Assembly (NCBI GenBank): GCA_028583405.1
Contig: JAPTMU010000426.1
Span: 62,001 to 126,000 of the forward strand
DNA length: 64,000 nt
Origin: Pogonophryne albipinna
Lineage: Eukaryota > Chordata > Actinopteri > Perciformes > Artedidraconidae
Direction of reading: 5' to 3'
In this document: one piece after another, positions 31,208 to 42,500 of the stretch
Position numbering within the stretch: position 1 is the stretch's first letter
Layout: every line of letters starts with the position of its first letter
The notes under the pieces: model-generated
The model's database searches: none
What the model was told of the DNA's origin: nothing
Seen by the model: the letters and a program-made list of their open reading frames with translations, nothing else
Made by a program: the position numbers and the translations under genes

Positions 31208-33256
31208 TCAATTCAATCTTTATTTCAGACTCATGGTCCATATCACATACAAAATGACAAAATACACAACAATAAATAAGATTAAAAAGCCAAACAAAAA
31301 AACCAAATGAAAAACATGAAATCAGTCCAATGACAGCTAGCCACACATGCTCACTGTCTGTAGAGGCTGCTGCGCTAATGTCTCCAAATCATGGAAGAGA
31401 AGCGAGTAGAACTCTTCACAGGGTTAACTAAAATCGACATAACATGATTGTCAGTCTGCTATAGGCGACACATGAATATGTACATTACATTTCTTAAAAG
31501 GGCTTGACAGGTAGGTACCCCCAAGTTAACAAGCAGCTGGCTGCCACTGTGCCATCTTGGTACCCTCAGCAGCAACCGTAAAGCATCATTGTATGCAACT
31601 TTTAGTTTTTGCATGCTGCTAGCCTTGTAGTTACTCCGCAGGTGAGCCTTGTAGTTACTCCACAGGTGAGCCTTGTAGTTACTCCACAGGTGAGCCTTGT
31701 AGTTACTCCACAGGTGAGCCTTGTAGTTACTCCACAGGTGAGCCTTGTAGTTACTCCGCAGGTGAGCCTTGTAGTTACTCCGCAGGTGAGCCGTGTACTA
31801 TGGTGTACAGAAAGCTTTAAAAAAAAGTGATACCTTGACATCTACAGAGCACTTGTGACATTTCCGCATGAATATGTTTGCCTGGGCATACAGTTTGCAG
31901 CGCTGTCTATGGATGTCTTTGTCATCTGTGAGATCATCAGAGATATAATGACCAAGGTACTTAATCTCACTGCACACAAGAAGAATGTTGCTACTGAGAA
32001 TACAATTAGGAAAGCCTTTTTATCCTCTTCGCCCAATCCTGATGCTACTCTTCTTGGCGTTATACTTAATATTAAAATCAATGCCATACTGGGAACAAAT
32101 CCTCAGAAGCTGTTGTAAGCCAGCACTGCACGGGGAGAAGATGATTAAATCATCTGCATACACAAGGTGGTTGACAACAGTATCACCGATGACACAGACA
32201 GTTTTACACAAGTTCAGTTTCCTACACAGATAATCCATGTACAGATTAAACAACAAAGGAGATCAAATCCCACCTTGCTTGACCCCATTACCAACATAAA
32301 CATTTTCAGACACAGTATGGCCCCACTTCACCTGCATAGTCCGATGTGCAGACCAGAAGGCTAAGATCCTTATTATGTACTTGGGTACCCCTCTTTGACA
32401 CATTTAGTCAAATCATTTGTAATGATTCAGTCTATCAAATGCCCTGGAAGCATCAATAAAACACAGAAACATGGTGGAATTTTGGCTTCTATATTTTTGC
32501 TATAATGTAAAGCAAAAATACACATATCTGTGCCGTGTTTTCTTTTAAAACCAAACTGGTTGTCAGCTGTGGTAATATACCTTTCCAGCCTATCCAACAG
32601 AATTCTCTCCAGCACTTTGGAGAGAATGCTAGCTAAAGCAATAGGTGTCAGGTTTGGGGGAAATAGGACCCAAGTGCAGTTTAAAGGACTAAAAAAGGTA
32701 AGGTAACACAAAGCGATAGGTCTGTAATTATCAATGCCATTAATCTTCCCAGCTTTATCCTTGATGACTGGCACAAGTAGCACAGATAACATGGAAACTG
32801 GTAAGACACCATGATTAAGGAAACCAGTAAGACATAACAACAAGAGGAGCAAGCTTAAGACTGGCATATTTGAAGTGTTCGGCTGAGATGAGATCCGGGC
32901 CACAAGCTTTGTTATTTTCTAGATTCATTATAGTGTTGAAGACTTCCTCTGATCTAACTGTCATGTTTTCAGTGGAGTCAACCTTTTCAACCACAAATGC
33001 ATCACTCTTAACACAGTTGAACAACTCATGATAGTGTTGTTCGCCACAGTTCTGCAATGTTGCCTGACCCACACACTCCTTCAATGGAAGAGGGTGAGGG
33101 AGTCTTACAGCTGTTTATGACTTTGACCTCTTTCCAGAAATCATAGCAACTATTGCAGCCTTCTGGCAATTGAGTCAGCCCTCATTGTGTCCTCATTTTT
33201 TTTAATGAAGCGGACAGCATACTTATATTTGGCATTACTGGCCTGTTTATGTTCAA
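31208..33256 (-). mobile_element. 5'-truncated LINE with degenerate reverse transcriptase
   Basis: The minus strand shows, N to C, NNKACGPDLISAEHFKYAS (about 32900), DNYRPIALC and FGFKRKHGTDMCIFALH (about 32530-32720), and VYADDLIIFSPCSAGLQQLL with the YADD catalytic motif (about 32100-32160). Stops and frameshifts separate these blocks, so it is inactive. It is flanked by TGCTTAAT (31200-31207 and 33257-33264), an 8-bp target duplication. The 3' end lies near 31208 (ATTCAATCTTTATTTCAG on the plus strand). The clade is not certain. Confidence 0.8.
31621..31788. repeat. 24-bp minisatellite, seven copies
   Basis: Unit AGCCTTGTAGTTACTCCRCA plus GGTG, repeated head to tail with only C/T changes at one site. 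It lies near the 3' end of the LINE. There are no spacers, so it is not a CRISPR array. Confidence 0.95.
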
Positions 33257-33651
33257 TGCTTAATCTTAAAATAGTGTTAAATATGTGAAATGTACATTTC
33301 CAACAATCCTCCTTGCCTGTCAGTGTTTAAGATTGAACACCGGTCAGATGATCACAAAGAGGAAACAAATGGGTTAAAAACATGTTTGAGTCAGAACTTG
33401 AAAGTCTTCCAGATTCCGAAGTTCATCTTTCCGATATATCTGCTGGTAATAAAACAGATGACTGCATTTATAACTATCAATGATCAACTAGTGAAAGAGG
33501 TTAGAGGGATTGAAAGCTCATTCTGACATTGTTGAAGAGAGCCTGGACACCAGTACACTGCGGGAGATCTCATCGACATTTAGAGACAAACCGAGGGGAA
33601 GAAAAAGTTGGTGAGTGATAATTTTGAAACACCAAAGGATAGCTGCTCTTT

Positions 33652-33757
33652 TTCCTGAGCTGCCATGTGTGTTCAGAGACTCTCAGAGATCCTGTGTCTC
33701 TGAGCTGCAACCACAGCTTCTGTTCGAGCTGCCTGCAGAAACTCTAGGAACAAAAGT
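33652..33757 (+). pseudogene. TRIM RING-exon fragment
   Basis: Encodes the [17 protein letters not shown] region and stops at TAG inside the RING (codon for the Trp of KFW changed: AAACTCTAGG). The following sequence is unrelated to TRIM. It is preceded by the same leader remnant as at 420-563. It is the probable recombination partner for copy A1. Confidence 0.8.
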
Positions 33758-33834
33758 AAGAACAAAAATAGTTCTTCAAACTTTTATATATTAGCATTTC
33801 CTTTCTTTCCTATGTTTTTTACATGGTATTAAAT

Positions 33835-34158
33835 CTTATGTGTTTTCCTTCCAACAGATACCTGGACAAAGTCCTCGTCCTGAACTGATTACCAAAGTAC
33901 ATTTCCCTCTGAAAGACATCCTGACTCCATCTGCTGGAGAATACATGACATAGCAGCATTTCCTGCTGTTGATCAATCATCATGTGACAGAGGGCAGAGA
34001 AAACGAAAGAGGATTTTGACATTGTTGAAAAGAGCGGAGACGCCATTACAGGGTGTGAGATCTCTGCTGGGAGACACGTTTGGAGGATTTGAAACACTCA
34101 AGAGAAAGGACATACCTTAGTGAGTTTAGATTTTAAAAGACAACAGAGACCGAGACAA
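33835..34158 (+). promoter_or_regulatory. Promoter and leader of TRIM copy A2
   Basis: Aligned to 7330-7620. It holds GAAAACGAAAG (33999-34009), a match to the IRF/ISRE core GAAANNGAAA; the paralogous promoters have GAAAACCAAAG here. No TATAAA is seen at the place found in the orphan promoter. The leader continues to ATG 34159. Confidence 0.55.
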
Positions 34159-35586
34159 ATGGCTGAGAAAAACCCTCTTCTTGAAAGTTACCTGAGCTGC
34201 CATGTGTGTTCAGAGACTTTCAGAGATCCTGTGTCTCTGGGCTGCAGCCACAGCTTCTGTTCGAGCTGCCTGCAGAAATTCTGGGAACAAAGTAAGAACA
34301 AAAACTGTCCTATTTGTAAAAGAAAATCTTCAAAAGAAGAACCTTTGGTGAACTTTACACTGAAGGAGCTGTCTGACTCCTTTGCTGAGAGACAGAAAGC
34401 TGGATCATCTGAGGCAGAAAAAGGAGAGAAGAAGGTGGAGGTGGTGTGTAGTAAACATCCAGAAGAGCCTAGATTGTTCTGTAAGGATGAAGAGAGAGCT
34501 GTGTGTCCTGTCTGTGACTTTTCTCTCCACCAGAGTCATAAGGTGGTTCCTGTAGAACAAGCAGTCATTGAGCTGAAGGACCTGCTGAAATCTGACTTAG
34601 AGTCTCTGCAGGACAAGAGGGACAAATACAAAGGAGTGGAGACATCATACAATGAAGTGATTCAAGGTTCCAAGAAGCAGCTGCTGTCCACAGAGAGGCA
34701 GATCAGAGCAGAGTTCATCAAGCTCCATCAGTTCCTGAAAGAGGAAGAGGAGTCCAGACTGGCAGCTCTGAGGGAGGAAGAGGAGCTGAAGGGGAAGACT
34801 ATCAGCAGAGAGATGAAGAGCATTCAGGAGCACATCTCCACTCTGTCACACAGTATCTCTGCTGTTGAAGAAGAGCTGCAGAAACACAACGTGCCCTTCC
34901 TCAGCAGTTATAAAGCCACTCAGAGCAGAGCCAGAGTCCAGAGCTCACTGTCAGACCCAAAGCTGCTCTCAGGAGTGCTGATAGATGTGGCCAAACACCT
35001 GGGCAACCTGTCCTTCAGAGTCTGGGAGAAGATGAAGGACCAGGTCCACTTCAGTCCCGTCATTCTGGACCCAAACACTGCATACAGCTGGCTCTCTCTG
35101 TCTGACGATCTGACCAGTGTGAGACGTGGAGACAAATCTCAGCAGCTTCCTGATAATCCAGAGAGATGCACTGACACTGCTGATGTTCTGGGCTCTGAGG
35201 GCTTCAGCTCAGGGAAACACAGCTGGGAGGTGGAGGTGGGAGATTATCCTGTCTGGAATATAGGTTTGACTAAAGAGTCAGTTGACAGGAAGGGAAAGAT
35301 ATTTGTATCACCAGAATATGGAATCTGGTGTTTATTACATCGCAGTGGAAAATACACTAATGGTGCTGGTAAGACTGTCAGAGTGGAGAAGAATCTCCAG
35401 AGGATCAGAGTCCAGCTGGACTATGACAGGGGGGAGGTGTCCTTCTACGACCCTGAAGACATGACTCACATCTACACTCACAGAGACACTTTCACTGAGG
35501 AACTCTTCCCATATTTCAGTATTGGAGCAGCTGGTGATGCTAAAACTGCTGATATCAAAATCTGTCAAACTGAGATTCCTCTGTGA
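34159..35586 (+). CDS. TRIM35-like E3 ubiquitin ligase, copy A2
   Basis: Single-exon 475-aa protein starting MAEKNPLLES. It has the same complete RING (C14 to C53), B-box2 (C97 to H127), coiled coil and PRY-SPRY as copy B, with all zinc ligands kept. ATG 34159 is preferred over the upstream in-frame open codons (from 34120, no ATG) because it aligns with the paralogue start. Compared with copy B, I count about 20 changes in residues 1-345 and about 15 in the last 130, several clustered in SPRY loops (for example HPDW versus YPVW, and the segment before GIWCL). It probably acts as a ubiquitin ligase. Its promoter carries the best ISRE-like site in the window, which would fit induction by interferon (inference). 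Confidence 0.9.
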   Translation: MAEKNPLLESYLSCHVCSETFRDPVSLGCSHSFCSSCLQKFWEQSKNKNCPICKRKSSKEEPLVNFTLKELSDSFAERQKAGSSEAEKGEKKVEVVCSKHPEEPRLFCKDEERAVCPVCDFSLHQSHKVVPVEQAVIELKDLLKSDLESLQDKRDKYKGVETSYNEVIQGSKKQLLSTERQIRAEFIKLHQFLKEEEESRLAALREEEELKGKTISREMKSIQEHISTLSHSISAVEEELQKHNVPFLSSYKATQSRARVQSSLSDPKLLSGVLIDVAKHLGNLSFRVWEKMKDQVHFSPVILDPNTAYSWLSLSDDLTSVRRGDKSQQLPDNPERCTDTADVLGSEGFSSGKHSWEVEVGDYPVWNIGLTKESVDRKGKIFVSPEYGIWCLLHRSGKYTNGAGKTVRVEKNLQRIRVQLDYDRGEVSFYDPEDMTHIYTHRDTFTEELFPYFSIGAAGDAKTADIKICQTEIPL

Positions 35587-37914
35587 TGCTCAGGAGTGTT
35601 AGTTCAGACTTTATTCTGACTTCACTGTCCGTCTAGATCTCTTTGAAATAATCAAGATAATAAGTCCCAGTGTAAAAAAAATATTGTTTTTAGTTATAGT
35701 TAATATTTGGTAATAGTTGTTCATAGGCTGTGTGTCGTGTTCATGTAACTCACTGATATATATTTTTTAATCTTAATCTGAAAATAATTTTGACATATTG
35801 AGTCATGGAAGAGGAATGATTACATTTTATCCCCAACATCTTTAAATCAATTAATAGATGTTCTGTTTTCCTTTAATGGATGTCATCAGAATGGTTTTTT
35901 GGAGAATTCTTGACTTTTAACAAATGTAATCATTTTGTTTGTCTTGCTGAAATGGCATGAAACCAACAAAAATAACAAATCAAAGCTGTCAATTCTCCTT
36001 TTATCAACATCTAGTTTATAGTCAAACATCTTTTGTATAGCACTATAATTCATCCGTTTAACTTGAATAACTGATATTTTGGGGTCTTTTGATTCATTAT
36101 TTTTATATATGGGTATGTTGTTTTACTGCAGGTAGCATCTTTGATTGATTCTTCGTCATGTGACATTCTCCGTGTACTGTATAGATGGACAATAACATGT
36201 ATGGTAACTGAAAATGTCAATTTCTGATGAACCTAAAGGGAATAGTTTAGTGTTTGTAATGCTGCTTCAGATCTCTTGTGATTGAATAACCAGCAGTTTT
36301 ATTCAGAAATGTGTCTGAGGTTTATTCCAGTTTCTTCACATACATCTGTCAAATAGCCATGTGACCATTTACAGAGAATATACATGATGTAAGAGAATTG
36401 TACAAAAATATAAATAAATAATTCCTTAATGATCTAATCTCTTATTCAATGCATTGCATCCCTCCATGAATCTCTTTTACACTTTACATTAATGGACAGC
36501 CAAACTCATGAAATCTATGTCTCCTTGTGTGAAGTCATGTGACGGATGAACCTGCTGTAAGCAAAGAAGCTCCCACCCTGATGAAGGAGAGTCAGCAGAA
36601 AACATGTGAGGGGTAAAGCATGGCATACTGGAGCTGTGCAACGGGTTTGATTTGATGGAGCTGTTTTGATTCTCACTTAGAAACAGTCAGGAGTCTCATT
36701 TACCTTTCTCAAACTCCACTGCAGCATTATAACATAATACAAAGTAGATTCAAAACAAAAAAGAGGAATGCTTTACATACTTTCCTGAAAAAAACACATG
36801 TATTCACTTTGATACTTTGTCTTGAGTTAGTTAAAACCTGCTGATCCAGTTGTTGATCAGCTGTGTGATTTAAAGCTGTAATAAACCAGCCTCATTGAAG
36901 GGGACATTAGGGTTTATACACACAGACACGTGACTGTCTCAATGATTTGCTCTGGAGGAGAGTTTTCACTAAGGATGTACTACTTTCACTATTACATGTA
37001 TTAGCTGTGTAACCTACTGAGTGCACTTTTAAGAACATGTACAAATGTGCAACATGTGAACCACATCATAATATGTGATTGCATGGTCACGTTTCACTTC
37101 CTGTAAACACCACAAGATGAAGACAAAGTCAAGATGTGTTTAACTGCTGGATCATTTTGAACATTGAACATGTCATTTATTTCACTCATGGATAATATTG
37201 TTTCATGCACAGGTTGATCAATTGCTATTTTTCTTTTAATGTATATCCTTCACTATAACGCCATCCTGTTTGACAGACAAACTGTATGTCCAGGGAATCT
37301 AAGAGATGAATCTCTGCTGTGGCTCTCGTTGTCGCTTCATCAGGCACAAAGTGGTCAAATCATCTCAAACACATTCTTCAGATTGCATTATATCTTAGAC
37401 ATGAGTCGTTCAGCTCTTCACAGTCCAACCGTTGTTTTGAGCTGCTCTACTATCATGCAACCTGGTTCAAGGCTGAAGATGGGAGCTCCCTGGTAGATGG
37501 CCTCTGGAAGTGTGTTGGTGACCTTCTGACCACTCAAGCTCTGATATCTCCTCAGTGTCAAATAATTCCTTTATTTATCGCTATAAACATACAAATATAT
37601 TCAAACATTAGGGTCTATACATGTTCTGATCTTAATCTCTTCATGTTAGGACACATTGAAGTAGGCCTTGTTTACATATCTTCCCCTATCGTCACATGAC
37701 ATAGACAAGAAGAAGTGTGGGCCCACAGCTGATAGGAGTTAAGACTGGCCCAGTGTCCTCTGCCATGAGGGGGAGATAGAAAGTCTTCAGGTCAAAATAA
37801 GAGACAGTGATCATACGGCTGTCTTGCATCTTTAGATAAAGAAGTGTATCGCTTGCCCTGTTTCCATTTGGAAAGAGAGAGGCAGTGTTTCAGCATTGAT
37901 GGTGGAATATAACG
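35587..37914. other. 3' flank of TRIM copy A2
   Basis: Mirrors 1971-4311, with small indels (for example a shorter segment near 37560). No gene recognised. Confidence 0.6.
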
Positions 37915-38175
37915 ATGTACATTGTACACCATTAATCATCTCCAAATTTCATTTCACACCCTTTCAAACTACATATTGTATCAGACTACTGGTATACATG
38001 AAAAACTGCAGTAAATACAAAGAATAGACACTGAACATGTATTGCGTGTGCCTGGTGTGATCCATGTGGGGGGAGGGGCACATGAGAGCGGGAAATGTAT
38101 CAAATTGTTCTGTGTGTTTGTGTGTGCCAGGTGGGATTCACATGGGGATTGGGCACATAAGGGGGGATCACATCT

Positions 38176-38177
<2 letters not shown>

Positions 38178-38216
<39 letters not shown>
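38178..38216. repeat. (GT)n microsatellite
   Basis: About 19 GT units in a row. Confidence 0.95.
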
Positions 38217-38219
<3 letters not shown>

Positions 38220-38709
38220 ATCTGATCTGATCTGGATGGTTACTAATTATTTTTCTTTATGGCGGTCATTTTTGACAAAGTTGACTAAATCATCCAAAAT
38301 TCAATGAAAGTGGTGATCAGCAATTGCATATGTTCAAATGTCCACTGTGAAGGATATCATAAAACCTTAATGCAATCTAATGTAAAACAAAATGTATGAT
38401 TGATGAAAGTTGTAAATCGGTCAGATTTGACACGAAGACAACAGGAGGGTTAAACAGCAGCATTTGCCACTGAAGGCGAGTGGCATACCGTAAACCTTCT
38501 CTTGCACCGGCATCTTGTGGCAACTCCCGTTCAGCAGCGGCAGATGCCTCGGCGAGTTGTGGCATCTTCCGCTGATGCCGGAAGTACCTGCCACAGAATT
38601 CCACGGAGTAGTGGCATCTGTGGCTGCCACCGGAAGTACCTGCCACTGCCTGCAGATGCCACGAAATGAGCCAGGCCCTACTGCAAAAATTGTGAGCCAG
38701 TTCTGACAA

Positions 38710-38712
<3 letters not shown>

Positions 38713-38764
<52 letters not shown>
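38713..38764. repeat. (TA)n microsatellite
   Basis: About 26 AT/TA units in a row. Confidence 0.95.
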
Positions 38765-38770
<6 letters not shown>

Positions 38771-39591
38771 AACATACTGTATTACAAAAACAGTTTTTTT
38801 TTTGATATACTGTTTTTATTTCAGTTTTTCTTAAAATATTGTTTTTTTTATTTCACAGATTTATTATTTCAGTTTTAGTTTACAAAACTGCTACACACCT
38901 ACTGTGTACACTACTTTAAAAATACATACATATATTTTAAACGTGAAATAATGGGACCACAGTAAATGAGTTTGTTACTGGTGAACATTGAATCTGAGAT
39001 TAGTTTTCCAGTTGTTTTAAGAATGTTTAATACAACTCTATGCCTGTATTACTTTCTAATGTACACATTTGCACTCATTCATAACTCATAGGCTTCTTTT
39101 GTTCGAAAAATGTAGTGCTTTCTTCATTACCTGTGCTTTTGTAAAAATAATAGTTTGTGTTCAGACCTTTCTGTACCCTTATCATTTGAGATGTAAAAGT
39201 ATATATTTAATAATTATCCAAACTTTAAAAATAAATAGATAGATACAGTTTGACTTACTAAGTTACTAATTAAAAACAGTATAGGTTTAGTAGTATTAAC
39301 ACAACATCTCCTCCTGTCCAGGTGGGGCGCCGTGAGCTGTTTGTTCAACGTCGGATACTAAAAGTGAGCGAAACTCAAACAAACAAACAAACAAACCAGT
39401 TGCCGTTTACTTAGCTTTTACATACGCAACTAGGATTGCTATTTCTTTCTTTTGTTTTAAAGAAAGTGAACGACTAGTGTGCAAAGTATAACATTGAAAC
39501 CCGCCATTACATAACGTCAATGAATAACCCAGTGAACTGTGTACAGAGAAGATAGTTGTCAGTGAGCTAGCATCAGGCTAACGTCTCCAAT

Positions 39592-42500
39592 ATGAGCAGG
39601 TTTAAACCGTCGACAAGCGGCAGGTGCAGAGCTCCTGTCCGGCCGAGCAAAGAGCCCCCAGCCCCCGGAGGAGCCAACAAGGTGCTGGCCGAGAGGAACC
39701 ATGCTGTGGTGGCGGTGGGAGCCTGGGTGGAGAGCGAGCACGACTTTATGGAGCACCCATCTGTGAGTTTGGCATTTAATGCTAAAGAGCTAAGCTAGCT
39801 TGTACTGTTGCTAGGCTGTCGAAATATACCGTTGCTAAGCTAGCTTGTACTGTTGCTAGGTTGTCGAATGAGACCGTTAGTGGTGATGACCAGACAAGTT
39901 GGTTAAAAAAGTCATGGTTGTTGTTGAAATAAACGTGAAGTAACCTGAGAGTAAAAGTAGCAACACTGAGAAGAGAAGAGTATATAAGTACATTTACTGA
40001 GGTACTGTACTTTCATGCATCTTGAACCTCACATTGTACTTTTTACTCCACTACATTTGATTGACAGTATTAGTTATTTTGCAGATTCAGGTTAATAAAA
40101 ATAAGTCAAGGAGTAAATTGTGATTTATAGATTAAACTACTCAGCAGTACATATGTTTACACTAAATGAGGTCCACCTTTACCAGCTGCAATATTAGTTA
40201 TGCTTGCACAATAATGCACTAGAACTTTAGGTAGTATGTAAGTATGTTGTAAATCTTAAAGGTATTTGATGTGTTGTCGTGGGCTTTTCTTCTTGATTTA
40301 TATTCTCTATTCATTAATCAATCAATTTATTGGTCTCCGAACTGTGAAATATTTAAATTACCTTCAAATTTACCAAACCCAAAGCACTATTCATTAAATG
40401 AATTTAGAAAACGCTTGATACATTCTCACATTCATATGAATTTAGAGTCCTGACTTAACCTAAGGTGCTCCAACCTGTTTTCCCATGTCTTGATTCAGGC
40501 TCTTGCTTTGCTCACTGAAGAGATCCAGGCAGAGAAGAGGAGGGAGACTGAGGAGAGCCTTCTACGATTTCAAGAGGAAGTACGCCATCGTGTGGCGCAG
40601 CAAGCTCAAGTCAGCAAGAAGAGACCGCAGCCTCACACAGATCCCATGGTACACATATCATTATCATGACTTATAGAGTTATAGTTAATAATTGATGTAG
40701 CAGTATTTACTCCAGAATAATCCACCTGGGGTGATTTAAAATGGGTGATTGATGACTTTATTTTCACATATTTTAGTATTTTCAACAATGAATATCTTTT
40801 TTCAAATGTTTAGTGTACAAGACTCAGAAAAGTGTGAAAATGCATATCATTAATTTGCTTTTTAAATAATGTCTGCACTGTATGATATGCATGAAGCCTG
40901 GCAAAGCCTTCTTCTTTTCAAAAACTGTTGTTCTTCCTACCTGATCGACCTGCTCATTGTAAATGTGTTCCATGTCCAGGTGAAACCTGAGAGGAGAATC
41001 CCGCAGAAGCAGCAACATGTCTGGACTCAGCATGTTGCTGGGGAGAGGCTGATGTCAGCGGGAGGCGCTGCACAACACAGGCTGACAGACAGGAGCCCTC
41101 AGGAGGTGAGAGGCTATTACATATAAGTCATTTAAGTTTAGCAAGGTCATTTAATACTTGTATTTCTTTCACTGATTTTAACTGTTAATATGATTTCTCC
41201 CGTATTTAACAATGTCACAATATATGCTTCTTCGCATTAAAGCAGTGGTGTCAAACTCAATTTCATCACAGGCCATATCAGCATTATGGTTGCACTCGAA
41301 GGGCCGGTTGTAACTTTAAGAATATATAAAAATACATATATAAATATATAATCTTTACAAAATAATGTATTATGTTACATTATTGCCTCTGCATTGGATT
41401 ATTATCGGATAGGGTAATAACTTCATAATTAACTACGTCTGAAAGCAGAAGTCTAGGGCAAATAATTGCAAGTCTCTTTAGTGAGAATGTCACAAAATGA
41501 TTTAAAAAGAAAAGAGCAGCTATCCTTTGGTGTTTTTTTTTTTAAAGTAAGATTTTGAAAAGAAAGTAAGATTTTGAAAAGAAAGTAAGATTTTGAAAAA
41601 AAATCTAATTCTGAGAAAAAAGGCTAATTTGAGATGCATGGTGGGACATGTAGTTTATGGGCAACTTACTTCTATAAAGTAGCATGTAACCGTATAATAA
41701 ACATATTATATTCTTTGCAAGCTCTTGTGGGACCGCATAAAATGAAGTTGCGGGCCGGATTTGGCCCCTGGGCCTTGAGTTTGACACCCCTGCATTAAAG
41801 TCAATACAATTGTTTTTTTGCTTGTGAAATGTCATCAAAACGGCGTTATGATTGATCTTCTTTACGGCAGTACTGCAAAAAATGGCAGGTTAGAAAGATA
41901 TTGTATATATTCGATGTAATTCAGAAATGGTGTCTCCATTCTATAGTTTGTCCACCAGAGAGCACTGCACAGCATTTTCAACCATCTTGGTTACAGGTGC
42001 TTTCGGATATATCACTTAAAGATTAGATCCTGGACACTGATTCAATGTATTGGTCATTATCACACAGTTTTAATAGTGTCATTAATTGTTTGATATAATA
42101 ATATAATATATAAAATAATATTGGCGGATTTATATCTATCAGATATTTGCGGCTTTCCATATCAATATTGGCTTTGTACTAAGAAATCCTGTGTTTGTCA
42201 GGTATGTTAAATGTGGAGGATCAAAGTCTGCCGAGGGTCCCAAACAGACTTTTATCCTCACTTTATAATGTCAGCCCTATTTCCTTCAGTGTGTTGTTTG
42301 TGGCAGTCAGAATTGCTTGGTGTCCTTGTGTGACTAATACAATAATGTGACAGTGATTAATTTATAGGATGATTTATTTCCATGATTTTCCAGCCTAGAG
42401 GAGGCATGAGGCAGGTGAGACTCAGACTGGCTTCCTGTCGGATGATCCCGCATGGGGAAATGACGTCAGACCTTCCCGGCGGCGCATGGAACATCTCTTC

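Larger units (their letters stand above)
33080..37914. repeat. Segmental duplicon, copy A2 (sister of 1-4311)
   Basis: Aligns with the window start, but contains an additional RING fragment, promoter and true TRIM start (about 33758-34194) missing from copy A1. Similarity ends at about 37914 (AATATAACG). Confidence 0.9.
37915..39207. other. Intergenic sequence with simple repeats
   Basis: Holds a (GT)n tract at 38178-38216 and a (TA)n tract at 38713-38764. Between them is a stretch (38450-38700) with words such as GGAAGTACCTGCCAC repeated directly and inverted, perhaps a decayed TIR element. No coding exon was recognised. Confidence 0.5.

Noticed and set aside
31621..31788. Possible CRISPR-like direct repeats
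   Set aside because: The 24-bp units are contiguous with no spacers, inside a LINE in a vertebrate genome: a minisatellite.
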